Shown: positions 8,264 to 17,177, numbered from the stretch's first letter. The stretch: 38,955 nt of DNA from an uncultured Lachnospiraceae bacterium (GCA_900314295.1 OMUU01000148.1:1-38955); one strand, 5' to 3'. Translations and numbers: made by a program. The notes: generated by a model not told the origin, from the sequence alone.

Positions 8264-9943
8264 ATGCTTACAGAGCTTCATGTCCGGAATCTGGCGTTGA
8301 TTGATGAGGCAGAGGTGGCGTTCGGCCCGGGGTTGAATATTCTGACCGGAGAGACAGGAGCAGGAAAGTCCATTCTGATCGGTTCGATCAATCTGGCGCT
8401 CGGCCACAAGCTGCAGAAGGAAATGCTGCGCGGCGGTGGCGGACCCTGTCTTGTTGAGCTTGTATTTCAAATCGAGAATCCGGAAATTGTTAAGCGCCTT
8501 CAGGCCATGGATGTTGAGACCGAAGAGGGGCAGCTGATCATTACGCGGAAGATCACGGATGGCAGGAGCATCTGCCGGCTCAATGGAGAGGTGACGACTG
8601 CGGCGAAAATTCGGAAAATCTCCAGTCTGCTTCTGGATATTCACGGACAGCATGAGCATCAGAAGCTGCTCTACCCGGAAAATCAGCTGGAAATTCTGGA
8701 TGAGTACGGCCAGGATGCTCTCTCAAGTCTGCTCGGACGGGTGGAGAATTCATATCAGGCGTGGCGAGAGGTATGTGAGGAGCTGAAGGCGTTCCAGATG
8801 GATGAGAAGGAAAGAGAGCGGGAGCTTTCGTTCCTGAAGTATGAGATTAGGGAAATCGGGGATGCTGCGCTGGTTCCCGGCGAAGAGGAAGAGCTGGAAA
8901 AAAAGTACCGCCTGATGTCGAACAGCCGGAAGATCGCGGAGTCGCTGGGTGAGGTGCATCGCCTGACGGGATACGAGGATGGCGCCGGTGATATGACCGG
9001 TCGCGCGGTCCGTGAGCTGCAGCAGGTAGCGGGATACGATGAGGCTCTCTCCGGATTTGCCGCAAGCATCTCGGATATCGATAATCTCCTGAATGATTTC
9101 AACCGGGAGATCTCGGATTACCTGTCAGAGTTTACCTTTTCCGAGGAGGAGTTCTTCGAGACGGAAAAGCGGCTTGATCTGATCAACGGACTGAAGGCAA
9201 AGTACGGGAAAACGACGGCGGACGTACTGGAATATCAGGAGCAGCAGAAGAAAAAGCTGGAAAAGATGGAAAATTTCGACCAGCGGAAGCAGGAGCTGTT
9301 GAAGAAGAAGGAAGAGCTGGAAAAGAAGCTCGAACAGGAGAGCCGGGCGTTATCGGACGAAAGAAAACGGACAGCTTCGGACCTTTCTGCCGGAATCCGG
9401 GAAGGCTTGAAGGAGCTGAATTTTCTTTCCGTGGAATTCGAAATCCGGTTTAGCAGAACCGCGACCTTCAGCAGAAAAGGGTATGACGCGGTTGAATTTC
9501 TGATCTCGACCAATCCGGGTGAGACGGTCAAGCCACTGGCATCGGTCGTATCCGGAGGTGAGCTGTCGAGAATCATGCTGGCGATCAAGACACTTCTGGC
9601 GGACAAGGACGATACGGAGACGCTGATCTTCGATGAGATTGACACGGGAATCAGCGGAAGGACCGCGCAGAAGGTCTCGGAAAAGATGGCTCGGATCGGA
9701 AGAAATCATCAGGTGATCTGCATCACACATCTTGCGCAGATCGCGGCAATGGCAGACCATCATTTCGAGATTGCGAAAAGTGTGGAAAACGCATCGACCA
9801 TCTCCCGGATTCGGGAATTGAACAGCGAGGAGTCCGTAGAGGAACTGGCGCGTATTCTGGGCGGGGCCGAGATTACACGCGCCGTGCGGGATAATGCAAG
9901 AGAAATGAAGCTCCTCGCGCAGAAGAAAAAGGAAGCACTCTGA
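8264..9943 (+). CDS. recN: DNA repair protein RecN
   Basis: RecN is an SMC-like ATPase recruited to DNA double-strand breaks. The 559-residue protein has the Walker A motif TGETGAGKS near residue 30, the following LDIHGQHEHQKLL, a long coiled-coil middle (about residues 160-370, charged, with FTFSEEEFFETEKRLDLING), the signature VSGGELSRIMLAIK and the Walker B segment TLIFDEIDTGISGRTAQKV, then CITHLAQIAAMADHHF. This is complete and typical. AGGAGG lies upstream of the ATG. In Bacillus recN is followed by spoIVB and spo0A, but here a reverse-strand gene follows. Confidence 0.96.
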   Translation: MLTELHVRNLALIDEAEVAFGPGLNILTGETGAGKSILIGSINLALGHKLQKEMLRGGGGPCLVELVFQIENPEIVKRLQAMDVETEEGQLIITRKITDGRSICRLNGEVTTAAKIRKISSLLLDIHGQHEHQKLLYPENQLEILDEYGQDALSSLLGRVENSYQAWREVCEELKAFQMDEKERERELSFLKYEIREIGDAALVPGEEEELEKKYRLMSNSRKIAESLGEVHRLTGYEDGAGDMTGRAVRELQQVAGYDEALSGFAASISDIDNLLNDFNREISDYLSEFTFSEEEFFETEKRLDLINGLKAKYGKTTADVLEYQEQQKKKLEKMENFDQRKQELLKKKEELEKKLEQESRALSDERKRTASDLSAGIREGLKELNFLSVEFEIRFSRTATFSRKGYDAVEFLISTNPGETVKPLASVVSGGELSRIMLAIKTLLADKDDTETLIFDEIDTGISGRTAQKVSEKMARIGRNHQVICITHLAQIAAMADHHFEIAKSVENASTISRIRELNSEESVEELARILGGAEITRAVRDNAREMKLLAQKKKEAL

Positions 9944-9984
9944 TCAAAGCGTCGTTTGCACGGCGTCTTGTTACAGCACTTCCT

Positions 9985-10009
9985 TTTAAAAAGCAGGATT
10001 ACATCCTGC
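9985..10009 (-). terminator. Rho-independent terminator of the AarF-like gene
   Basis: On the reverse strand the stem GCAGGAT / ATCCTGC (genomic 9993-9999 and 10003-10009) with a 3-base loop is followed directly by TTTTT. It lies just beyond the stop of the reverse gene at 10023. No T tract follows on the forward strand, so it does not look like a recN terminator. Confidence 0.75.
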
Positions 10010-10022
10010 AGAATCATGAATG

Positions 10023-11660
10023 TTATTTTTGTTTTGTGGCAAAGTGCCGGATGACAATGAACAGCACAATGGCACCTGCGGCAGAATAGCCGAGAAAGCC
10101 GAGGAGCGGCATTCCGAAAACCTTCGGACGGAGATTCGTGAGACAGAGAATGCTGGAGGAGATCAAAAGCGCGACGACCCACATGCCGATGACGATGTTC
10201 TGGACGAGCTTCCGGAGGAGCCAGGCCAGATTTTTGGAGGTTTTAAGCTCCAGATTGACACGGCTCTGTCCGTTCAGGTACTCCTTCATGATGCGGCTCA
10301 TCAGGGATGGAAGCTTCGCAGAGTCCATGGCAGCGTGGAGAATATCTTCTCCGGTGTGGCTTAGCGCTTTCTTCCAGTCAAAGCTGTCCATATAGGAGGA
10401 ACGGAGACGCTGAGAGGCGATTTCCGCCATATTGATGTCGGGGCTGATCTCAGCCAGGTCGCCCTCCATATGGGTCAGTCCTCTTGCCAGCATGGTGAGA
10501 CCGTGAGGCATTGTGATCCTGTTTTTCTTCATGGCATCCATGACATCCATGAAAAAGTCTGCAATATCAATTCCGGCGATATCTGTGTCGCCGTAGCGCT
10601 GAAGGATATCCCTGAGATCCTGGTACAGCTGCTCCCGATCCGGCTTTCCCTTCCGGAAATCTGCGAGAGAGAGCACCGCATTTTCCACGCGGGAGACATC
10701 GTGATCGGCAATGCCTTTGACCGCCTCGGTCAGAAGATTGCGGTCTCTCTCCGTGAGGCGTCCCATCATTCCCATGTCGATCCAGATAATTTTTCCGTCC
10801 CGTATCCGAAGATTCCCGGGATGCGGGTCCGCATGGAAAAATCCGTCGTCGATGACCTGTTTGATGAAGTTGTCGACCAGCTTTGCCCCGATTTCATGGA
10901 GATCATAGCCGTTTTTCTGAAGAGAATCCGTATCCGTGATGGAATAACCGTCGATGTATTCCATAACGAGAACCTGTGATGTCGTGTACTGCCGGTAAAG
11001 GGTCGGAACGCCGACGAATGCAACGTCTCTGTTGCAGAGGGCGAATTCCTCCATGTTGTCCGCTTCCTTCAGAAAATTCATTTCCTCCTGTGCGACGGAC
11101 CACAATTCATCCAGCACCTGACTGAGGTCTACGACATTCTTCAGACCGCCGATGGAAGGGAGAAGTCTCACTGCACGGTGGAGAAGCCGGATGTCCCGGG
11201 ACATGGTGTCGTAGATGCCCTTTCGCTGAACCTTGACGATGACGTCCTCACCGGTTTTCAGACGCGCGCGGTGTACCTGAGCGATGGACGCGGAGCCGAG
11301 AGAGACGGGATCAATGCGGTCAAAAATCTCGGAACATTTTTCCCCATAGGAGTTCTCAATGACGGAGATGACATCGGAGAACGGCATGGGCGTCACCTCG
11401 GAATTCAGCTTCATCAGCTCCGTACAGTACTCCTTCGGAAGTATGTCAGAGTGAAGCGACATGATCTGTCCGAGCTTGATATAGGTGGGGCCCAGTTCCT
11501 CGATGACAATCCGAAGCTTCTCCGGCGTGACACCGCGAAAGACCTTGTTCTCGAACAGAATCTGCGTGATCTCCTTCAGACGAGAAGAGCTGTCCGGCTT
11601 ATTTTTTGACATTCCCGGAACGGAATGGTTGCTGTTTGCGTTTTCTTCTGCATGATTCAT
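10023..11660 (-). CDS. AarF/UbiB/ABC1 family atypical protein kinase
   Basis: This 545-residue protein belongs to the UbiB/ADCK family of atypical kinase-like ATPases, known for roles in ubiquinone synthesis and membrane lipid handling. Seen: the family KxGQ motif (GPTYIKLGQIMSLHSDILP), the Ala-rich nucleotide loop LGSASIAQVHRA, the VIVKVQRKG lysine, FHADPHPGN with the catalytic-type Asp-His, and WIDMGMMGRL in place of DFG. Two hydrophobic segments at the C-terminus (about residues 478-500 and 510-535) should anchor it in the membrane. The ATG at 11660 lacks a strong ribosome binding site, so the start is less sure; a TTG at 11666 is possible. An anaerobic firmicute is not expected to make ubiquinone, so another lipid-related role is more likely. 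It is read in the same direction as the phasin-like gene. Confidence 0.9.
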   Translation of the reverse strand: MNHAEENANSNHSVPGMSKNKPDSSSRLKEITQILFENKVFRGVTPEKLRIVIEELGPTYIKLGQIMSLHSDILPKEYCTELMKLNSEVTPMPFSDVISVIENSYGEKCSEIFDRIDPVSLGSASIAQVHRARLKTGEDVIVKVQRKGIYDTMSRDIRLLHRAVRLLPSIGGLKNVVDLSQVLDELWSVAQEEMNFLKEADNMEEFALCNRDVAFVGVPTLYRQYTTSQVLVMEYIDGYSITDTDSLQKNGYDLHEIGAKLVDNFIKQVIDDGFFHADPHPGNLRIRDGKIIWIDMGMMGRLTERDRNLLTEAVKGIADHDVSRVENAVLSLADFRKGKPDREQLYQDLRDILQRYGDTDIAGIDIADFFMDVMDAMKKNRITMPHGLTMLARGLTHMEGDLAEISPDINMAEIASQRLRSSYMDSFDWKKALSHTGEDILHAAMDSAKLPSLMSRIMKEYLNGQSRVNLELKTSKNLAWLLRKLVQNIVIGMWVVALLISSSILCLTNLRPKVFGMPLLGFLGYSAAGAIVLFIVIRHFATKQK

Positions 11661-11700
11661 GGGCAATTCTCACATTCTATGTAAATGGCCGCGCTGTAAA

Positions 11701-11842
11701 TTGTGCCGCAGGCGGTATAAGTCCCCGCGGCATGAAAGCTGCTTCGCAGCTGCCGTGCCGCTAACAGGTATTCGCACTCAGCCTCTTACGCGCGCTTCGC
11801 GACAGGCGGGCCTGTCTGCGCTTTCGAAGAGCTTATACAGTA
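11701..11842. repeat. Dispersed repeat family B, long copy
   Basis: The element starts TTGTGCCGCAGGCGGTATAA and ends GAGCTTATACAGTA. GTATAAG (11715-11721) and CTTATAC (11832-11838) are inverted. Inside is a nested hairpin around AGCTGC-TTC-GCAGCT, flanked by GCGGCA and TGCCGC. Bases 11781-11842 align closely with 30199-30261, and the left end resembles 32825-32845 and 35540-35560. It fills the space between two reverse genes and carries no ORF I can support. The rest of the gap, to 11940, holds only a weak long-loop inverted repeat of GCCCCGCAG and CTGTGGGGC. Confidence 0.65.
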
Positions 11843-11940
11843 AAAGCCCCGCAGGCGGAACGCTGCAGATGGTGAGGCCGCAGGCTGTTCTTTTCTGTGG
11901 GGCGATGTAGACGGGGGATCAGACTTCCCGGATGACAGGA

Positions 11941-12312
11941 TCAGTCGTTCTTAGATTCTTCTGTATCAGTCGCATCTTTGCGGGCAAGCTGCTCCTTCAG
12001 AGCGGCAAGCTGTTCCGGAGTCAGCTTATCGAGCATCTCGGTGAAGTCGTCTTGCTTCGGAGCAGAGGACGCTTCGCCGGATCCGGCTTTTACATTTTCT
12101 TTCGCTTTTGCCTTTGCGTCAGCAGCGGCATCGTCAATTTTGTGCTTAAGCTCCTGGTTCAGAACCTTACCCTGCTCAACGGTCAGCTCTCCCTTTTCCA
12201 CGAGACTGTCAATCGCAGCCTTTGATTTTTCTGCGCCGAGGGCTACCGCGCCTACGCCAGCCAGAAAGATTTTGCGGAAGGTATCCGTCAGTTTCAAATC
12301 ATCACTCATCAT
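11941..12312 (-). CDS. Phasin family-like small protein
   Basis: This small helical protein (122-123 residues) opens with KLTDTFRKIFLAGVGAVALG, the pattern of phasin and polyhydroxyalkanoate-granule-associated proteins, followed by an alanine- and lysine-rich helical segment (LVEKGELTVEQGKVLNQEL, then AAADAKAKAKENV). The last third is acidic, with LDKLTPEQLAALKEQLA. AAGGAGG lies 5 bases before the first of two adjacent ATGs and 8 before the second. It is upstream of the AarF-like gene on the same strand, a pairing I have seen described in clostridial genomes. There are no PHA synthase genes here, so a granule role is unproven; it may act with the kinase-like protein at the membrane. Confidence 0.72.
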   Translation of the reverse strand: MMSDDLKLTDTFRKIFLAGVGAVALGAEKSKAAIDSLVEKGELTVEQGKVLNQELKHKIDDAAADAKAKAKENVKAGSGEASSAPKQDDFTEMLDKLTPEQLAALKEQLARKDATDTEESKND

Positions 12313-12345
12313 TCATTCCTCCTTTATCGTTTTATGTACAGAAAA

Positions 12346-12401
12346 TATGTCATTTGCTGAAGCATCCAGGAAGTATGTCATTTGCTGAAGCATCCAGAAA
12401 G
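12346..12401. repeat. 28-base tandem duplication
   Basis: Two adjacent copies (12346-12373 and 12374-12401) begin TATGTCATTTGCTGAAGCAT and differ by one base. They lie upstream of the phasin-like gene on its own strand. No function is apparent. Confidence 0.85.
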
Positions 12402-12529
12402 CGCGAGGTACCACGTATGGAGCAGACACAGGACGGGTACGGTTAAACCGAGGTACGACGCATCGAATAGAGCTACAAAGGGTGCAGCATGGTTGATCGC
12501 ATTGGTAAGCGATTAAGGACAGCGCAACG

Positions 12530-12883
12530 TCAGAACACCTTTGGAACAAAGATGAGAAGCCCAATGATCGCGGCAAAAATCGCGGATATCAAAACAGCTC
12601 CGGCTGCAGCGTCCTTTGCCAGCTTGGCCAGGGGCTTCCTCTCCTCGGAAACCAGGTCAACACAGGCCTCGATGGCGGTATTGACAATTTCAAGACTGAG
12701 AACCTGTGCGAAAAGGATCAGGCAGATCAGCCATTCCATGATGCTGATCCGAAGAATACAGCCGGCTATAATAACGAGTGACATAATAGTCAGGTGAATT
12801 TTGATATTGCGTTCTCTTCGAATACAGGCCCATATGCCCTGAAAGGCATATCCGAAGCTTTTATACAAGGGACTTTTCTTCAA
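12530..12883 (-). CDS. dgkA: Diacylglycerol kinase / undecaprenol kinase (DgkA family)
   Basis: DgkA-type integral membrane kinases phosphorylate diacylglycerol or, in many Gram-positive bacteria, undecaprenol. The 117-residue product has the family layout: an N-terminal amphipathic segment (SFGYAFQGIWACIRRERN), three membrane helices (about residues 30-50, 52-70 and 93-113) and the signature EIVNTAIEACVDL followed by KLAKDAAAGAVLI, which holds the metal and substrate residues. In Gram-positives undecaprenol is the usual substrate, but this cannot be shown here. It is read towards the phasin and AarF-like genes. A promoter for it lies at 12953-12981. About 217 bases of mostly featureless sequence, apart from the 28-base duplication, separate it from the phasin-like gene. 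Confidence 0.92.
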   Translation of the reverse strand: MKKSPLYKSFGYAFQGIWACIRRERNIKIHLTIMSLVIIAGCILRISIMEWLICLILFAQVLSLEIVNTAIEACVDLVSEERKPLAKLAKDAAAGAVLISAIFAAIIGLLIFVPKVF

Positions 12884-12952
12884 TGTGACGTCCGTCCTTT
12901 TTGTGAAGGGATTTTCCTTTCCCGGCTCAGAAGCACTTTTTTCTATATCTGA

Positions 12953-12981
12953 ATTGTACCACCGTCAGTGAAACAATACAA
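12953..12981 (-). promoter_or_regulatory. Predicted sigma-A promoter for the DgkA-family gene
   Basis: On the reverse strand TTGTAT (12981-12976), a 17-base spacer and TACAAT (12958-12953) are found. TGG directly precedes the -10 box, making it an extended -10. Confidence 0.5.
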
Positions 12982-13074
12982 CGTGAGAAAACAGGCGGTG
13001 CGAAAGTCCTGATGACGAAGTGCCTGTGGAGTGCTCCTTGCGAAGAAATGGCATTTTCGCCTTGAAAATCAGGA

Positions 13075-13103
13075 TTGCATACCGGATATTTTTCGTATAT
13101 GAT
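13075..13103 (+). promoter_or_regulatory. Predicted sigma-A promoter of the liv operon
   Basis: TTGCAT (13075-13080), a 17-base spacer and TATGAT (13098-13103) precede livJ by 47 bases. The rest of the 267-base divergent gap shows no other element. Confidence 0.6.
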
Positions 13104-13150
13104 AGGGTCTGTATCATTTTTATAGGATTTATTAAAGGAAAGGAGAACTT

Positions 13151-14368
13151 ATGAAAAAGAAATTTTTGTGTTTAGGCCTTATTGCCGCACTTTGTGGCGC
13201 GCTGACTGCCTGCGGTTCTTCAGCAGGTTCAACCTCCGTATCGTCTGGATCAGCTTCCGGGACGGTGACAAAGGCATCCGGGGATGCCTTTAAGCTGGGA
13301 GCTTCCGGTCCGCTTTCCGGTGATGCTTCCGTGTATGGAATTGCGGTTAAGAATGCCGCGGAGCTTGCCATTGACGAGATCAACAAGAAAGGCGGCGTTC
13401 AGTTCGAGCTGAACTTCCAGGATGATCAGGCGGATACCGAGGCGGCGGTAAATGCTTACAATACTCTTGCTGACTGGGGTATGCAGGTATCCCTTCTGAC
13501 CGTTACCTCCGGATCCGGACAGTCGGTTGCTCCGCTTTACAAGCAGGACAATATTTTTGCTATTACACCTTCCGGTTCTTCTACGGCCGTGATTTATCAG
13601 GACGCGGAGAACAACAAGAACCCGTATGGAAACATCTTCCAGATGTGCTTCACAGACCCGAACCAGGGAAAAGCTTCTGCAGATTATCTGGCAGAGCACA
13701 CAGACCTCGGTACAAAGGTCGGCATCATCTACCGGAATGACGATAATTATTCCACCGGTATCTACAATACCTTTGTAGCGGAAGCAAAAGAGAAGAATCT
13801 GGAAATCGTAAGCACCGGAACCTTCACAAAGGGGGCAACCGATTTCTCGGTTCAGATCAAGCAGGCAAAGGACGCGGGTGCGGATATTGTCTTCCTTCCT
13901 ATTTATTATCAGCCGGCATCTCTGGTTCTGCAGGCGGCAAAGAACGCTGGCTACACACCGACCTTCTTCGGATGCGACGGAATGGATGGCATTCTTACCC
14001 AGGACAACTTTGACAAGTCTCTGGCGGAGGGATTGTACATGCTGACACCGTTCTCGGCAGATGCAACCGATGAGAAGACCCAGAGCTTTGTAAAGGCCTA
14101 CAAGGATAAATACGGCGAGACCCCGAACCAGTTTGCGGCGGATGCATACGATGCGGTCAACGCTCTGGCTCAGGCGCTGGAGAATTCGGATGTAACGCCG
14201 AAGAGCTCCACCGACGATATCACGGCAGCACTGACGAAGCAGTTTACTTCCATGACCTTCCAGGGTATTACCGCTCCCGGTGACATCACCTGGAATGAGA
14301 ACGGAGAGGTTTCGAAGGAGCCGCGTGCCATTGTAATCAAGGATGGCGCTTATGTTTCTGCTGAATAA
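13151..14368 (+). CDS. livJ: Branched-chain amino acid ABC transporter, substrate-binding lipoprotein
   Basis: This 405-residue protein is the extracellular receptor of a Leu/Ile/Val-type ABC importer (periplasmic-binding-protein fold type I). It has a lipoprotein signal peptide with the lipobox LTAC, lipidated Cys21, then a Ser/Gly-rich linker to about residue 40. The mature domain shows FKLGASGPLSGDASVYGIAV and NAAELAIDEINKKGG, AFTPSGSST-like AITPSGSSTAVI, IIYRNDDNYSTGIYNTF and the family segment KDAGADIVFLPIYYQPASLV. AAAGGAG lies 7 bases before the ATG. It is the first gene of a six-gene operon. The exact ligand cannot be read from sequence. Confidence 0.95.
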   Translation: MKKKFLCLGLIAALCGALTACGSSAGSTSVSSGSASGTVTKASGDAFKLGASGPLSGDASVYGIAVKNAAELAIDEINKKGGVQFELNFQDDQADTEAAVNAYNTLADWGMQVSLLTVTSGSGQSVAPLYKQDNIFAITPSGSSTAVIYQDAENNKNPYGNIFQMCFTDPNQGKASADYLAEHTDLGTKVGIIYRNDDNYSTGIYNTFVAEAKEKNLEIVSTGTFTKGATDFSVQIKQAKDAGADIVFLPIYYQPASLVLQAAKNAGYTPTFFGCDGMDGILTQDNFDKSLAEGLYMLTPFSADATDEKTQSFVKAYKDKYGETPNQFAADAYDAVNALAQALENSDVTPKSSTDDITAALTKQFTSMTFQGITAPGDITWNENGEVSKEPRAIVIKDGAYVSAE

Positions 14369-14453
14369 GTAAGGAATCTGTCCCGGGGCGCCGGTCTCTT
14401 GCGGCGCCTTTGGGGCAGATATCTGTTTTTTCTGAATTTGAGGAGGTACTCCC

Positions 14454-15332
14454 ATGCAATTCCTGTCATATCTGATCAGCGGTCTGGGGCTGGGAAGCGT
14501 CTACGCGATCATGGCGCTCGGATACTCCATGGTTTACGGAATTGCAAAAATGCTGAACTTCGCGCATGGCGACATCATCATGGTCGGCGCGTATGTTGCG
14601 TTCTTTGCAATTTCCGGAGCCGGAATGCCGCCTGCAGTCGCAATTCTTCTGTCTGTCCTGGTCTGCACCGTGCTTGGCGTTGTCATCGAACGCCTGGCCT
14701 ATAAGCCGCTTCGTGAAGCGTCTTCTCTGGCCGTTCTGATTACCGCAATCGGCGTGTCGTATTTTCTGGAGAATGGCGCGCTGATTCTCTGGGGCGCGGA
14801 TTCCAAGTTCTTCCCGTCCAACATCTTCCCGCAGGGAGGACCGACCATCGGTTCTCTGACGATTTCATGGCTGACCATTATTACCATTGCGGTGTGCTGC
14901 GTGATAATGATTCTGCTGATGCTGTTTGTGGGACGTACGAATACGGGACGCGCAATGCGTGCGTGCTCGGAGGACAAGGGAGCGGCGACACTGATGGGAA
15001 TCAATGTCAACGCGATCATTTCCCTTACCTTTGCCATCGGTTCCGGACTGGCCGCAATCGCGGCGGTGCTTCTGGGTTCCACCTATCCTTCCATTTCACC
15101 GACACTGGGAGCGATGCCCGGTATCAAGGCGTTTACCGCGGCCGTACTCGGAGGAATCGGCTCGATTCCGGGAGCATTTTTGGGAGGACTCCTATTGGGC
15201 GTGATCGAGAACCTGTCCAAGGCGTATATTTCGCAGCAGCTTTCCGACGCGATTGTATTCGGAGTATTGGTTGTGATCCTGTTGATCAAGCCTGCCGGAC
15301 TTCTGGGCCGTAAGGTAAGTGAGAAAGTATAA
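14454..15332 (+). CDS. livH: Branched-chain amino acid ABC transporter permease LivH
   Basis: LivH is one of two permeases of the importer. The 292-residue product is highly hydrophobic with about eight membrane helices and has the LivH signatures LGLGSVYAIMALGYSMVYGI, KMLNFAHGDIIMVGAY and, near the end, FTAAVLGGIGSIPGAFLGG, which holds the EAA-like coupling segment. AGGAGG is well placed before the ATG. It lies 85 bases after livJ and 14 before livM. Confidence 0.95.
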   Translation: MQFLSYLISGLGLGSVYAIMALGYSMVYGIAKMLNFAHGDIIMVGAYVAFFAISGAGMPPAVAILLSVLVCTVLGVVIERLAYKPLREASSLAVLITAIGVSYFLENGALILWGADSKFFPSNIFPQGGPTIGSLTISWLTIITIAVCCVIMILLMLFVGRTNTGRAMRACSEDKGAATLMGINVNAIISLTFAIGSGLAAIAAVLLGSTYPSISPTLGAMPGIKAFTAAVLGGIGSIPGAFLGGLLLGVIENLSKAYISQQLSDAIVFGVLVVILLIKPAGLLGRKVSEKV

Positions 15333-15346
15333 GGAGGAGGCCGAAG

Positions 15347-16408
15347 ATGAAAGAAAAATTAAAACTCAACAGAAATTCAGCGGTTTCCTATTCTCTTGTG
15401 GTTGCGCTTTTTATCGTGCTGAGCATCATGAGCGGAGCCGGACTTCTGGGCCGCAAGTATTCTGCCCTGCTTGTTCCGGTGTGCTGTTATATTGTGGCGG
15501 CGATCGGACTGAACATGAATGTGGGTATCTCCGGAGAGCTGAATCTCGGTCAGGCCGGATTCATGTCACTGGGCGCGTTTACCGCGGTGATTGTAGCAGG
15601 CGCTCTGAATCTTCACGGGGTCACCGCTCCGGCACTTGTTCTTCTGATCTGTATTATATGCGGGACATTGGTCGCCGGATTTCTCGGCTGGCTGATGTCG
15701 ATTCCGGTTTTGAAGCTGGAAGGAGACTATCTGGCGATTGTGACGCTGGCATTCGGACAGATTATCGTTAATATTATCAACAATGTATATCTGGGAATTG
15801 ACGAGAACGGGCTGCATTTCAGCTTTGTGAATAACACCATTCAGATGCAGGAAGATGGGAACATGCTGATCTCGGGTCCGATGGGAGCTACCGGTGTCAA
15901 TACGGCTTCCAGTTTTCTTGCCGGCTTTATCCTGGTGCTGATCTCACTGATCGTGGTGTATCATATTATGAACAGCCGGAACGGCCGTGCCATCATGGCC
16001 TGCCGCGACAACCGGATTGCGGCATCTACGGTCGGAATCAATGCGGTCTCGGAAAAGACACTTGCCTTTGTCATCTCCGCGGCCCTGGGAGGCGCTGCCG
16101 GTGCGCTTTACGGTATGAATTACTCCTCTTTTGCGGCGACGAAATTCGATTTCAACCTTTCTATCCTGATTCTGGTCTATGTAGTGCTGGGCGGCCTCGG
16201 GAATATGACCGGCACGATCATCGCCACGACGCTGCTCGTGGTGCTTCCGGAGGTGCTGCGATTCCTTTCGATCTACCGGATGCTGATCTATGCGGTTGTT
16301 CTGATCGTGATCATGATTGTGACCAATAACCAGACAATCCGTCTGAGATTGAAAAATTTACGCCGGAACAGGAAAGTGAACGGAAAGGGGGCGAAGACCA
16401 ATGGCTGA
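15347..16408 (+). CDS. livM: Branched-chain amino acid ABC transporter permease LivM
   Basis: LivM forms the transmembrane channel with LivH. The 353-residue product has several membrane helices and the motifs IAAIGLNMNVGISGELNLGQ-like AAIGLNMNVGISGELNLGQA (about residues 50-70), GDYLAIVTLAFGQII and, near the C-terminus, ILILVYVVLGGLGNMTGTII. A strong AGGAGGAGG site precedes the ATG. Its last eight bases overlap the livG start, a sign of translational coupling. Confidence 0.95.
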   Translation: MKEKLKLNRNSAVSYSLVVALFIVLSIMSGAGLLGRKYSALLVPVCCYIVAAIGLNMNVGISGELNLGQAGFMSLGAFTAVIVAGALNLHGVTAPALVLLICIICGTLVAGFLGWLMSIPVLKLEGDYLAIVTLAFGQIIVNIINNVYLGIDENGLHFSFVNNTIQMQEDGNMLISGPMGATGVNTASSFLAGFILVLISLIVVYHIMNSRNGRAIMACRDNRIAASTVGINAVSEKTLAFVISAALGGAAGALYGMNYSSFAATKFDFNLSILILVYVVLGGLGNMTGTIIATTLLVVLPEVLRFLSIYRMLIYAVVLIVIMIVTNNQTIRLRLKNLRRNRKVNGKGAKTNG

Positions 16409-17177
16409 GGAGAACAGAAAGCCGATTCTGGAGGTACAGGATCTGGGCATTGACTTCGGCGGTCTGACCGCCGTAAATAACCTGAATATGAAGATCTATC
16501 CGAAACAGATTGACGGTCTGATCGGCCCGAACGGCGCCGGAAAAACCACCGTGTTCAATATGCTGACAAAGGTATATCAGCCGACCCGGGGCAAGATTTT
16601 TCTGGAAGGAAAGGATCTGGAAAAGCTCAATCCGGTAGAGGCGTCGCAGGCGGGAATTGCCCGGACGTTCCAGAATATCCGCCTCTTTTACAATATGTCT
16701 GTCATAGACAATGTAAAGACAGGCATGCACAATCATTTTCACTACAATAATTTTGACGCCATTTTCCGTACCGGGCGGTTCCGTCGCGAGGAGAAGCAGG
16801 CGGATCAGGATGCGAGAAAACTGCTGGAGATTTTCCATCTGTCGGAGTATGCGGATCTGACCGCCGGCAATCTTCCGTACGGCCAGCAGCGCCGGCTTGA
16901 AATTGCGCGTGCCATGGCGACGCAGCCGAAGCTTCTGCTTCTCGATGAGCCGGCTGCCGGCATGAATCCCCAGGAGACAGAGGAGCTGATGGCGATGATC
17001 CGTGAGGTTCGCGACCACTTTAAGATCGCGATTCTGCTGATTGAGCACGATATGCAGCTGGTTATGCAGATCTGCGAGCACATCACCGTGCTGAACTATG
17101 GCATGCTCCTTGCGGAAGGAACACCGCAGGAGATCCAGAGCAATCCGGATGTTATCAAGGCTTATATCGGTGATTAA
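16401..17177 (+). CDS. livG: Branched-chain amino acid ABC transporter ATP-binding protein LivG
   Basis: LivG is one of two ATPases powering the importer. The 258-residue protein shows Walker A GPNGAGKTTVFN (about residues 40-51), the LivG-specific ARTFQNIRLFYNMSVIDN, a modified signature NLPYGQQRRLEIARAM, Walker B LLLLDEPAAGMN and the H-loop LLIEHDMQLVM. The start overlaps livM by eight bases. The gap to livF is 14 bases. Confidence 0.96.
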   Translation: MAEENRKPILEVQDLGIDFGGLTAVNNLNMKIYPKQIDGLIGPNGAGKTTVFNMLTKVYQPTRGKIFLEGKDLEKLNPVEASQAGIARTFQNIRLFYNMSVIDNVKTGMHNHFHYNNFDAIFRTGRFRREEKQADQDARKLLEIFHLSEYADLTAGNLPYGQQRRLEIARAMATQPKLLLLDEPAAGMNPQETEELMAMIREVRDHFKIAILLIEHDMQLVMQICEHITVLNYGMLLAEGTPQEIQSNPDVIKAYIGD

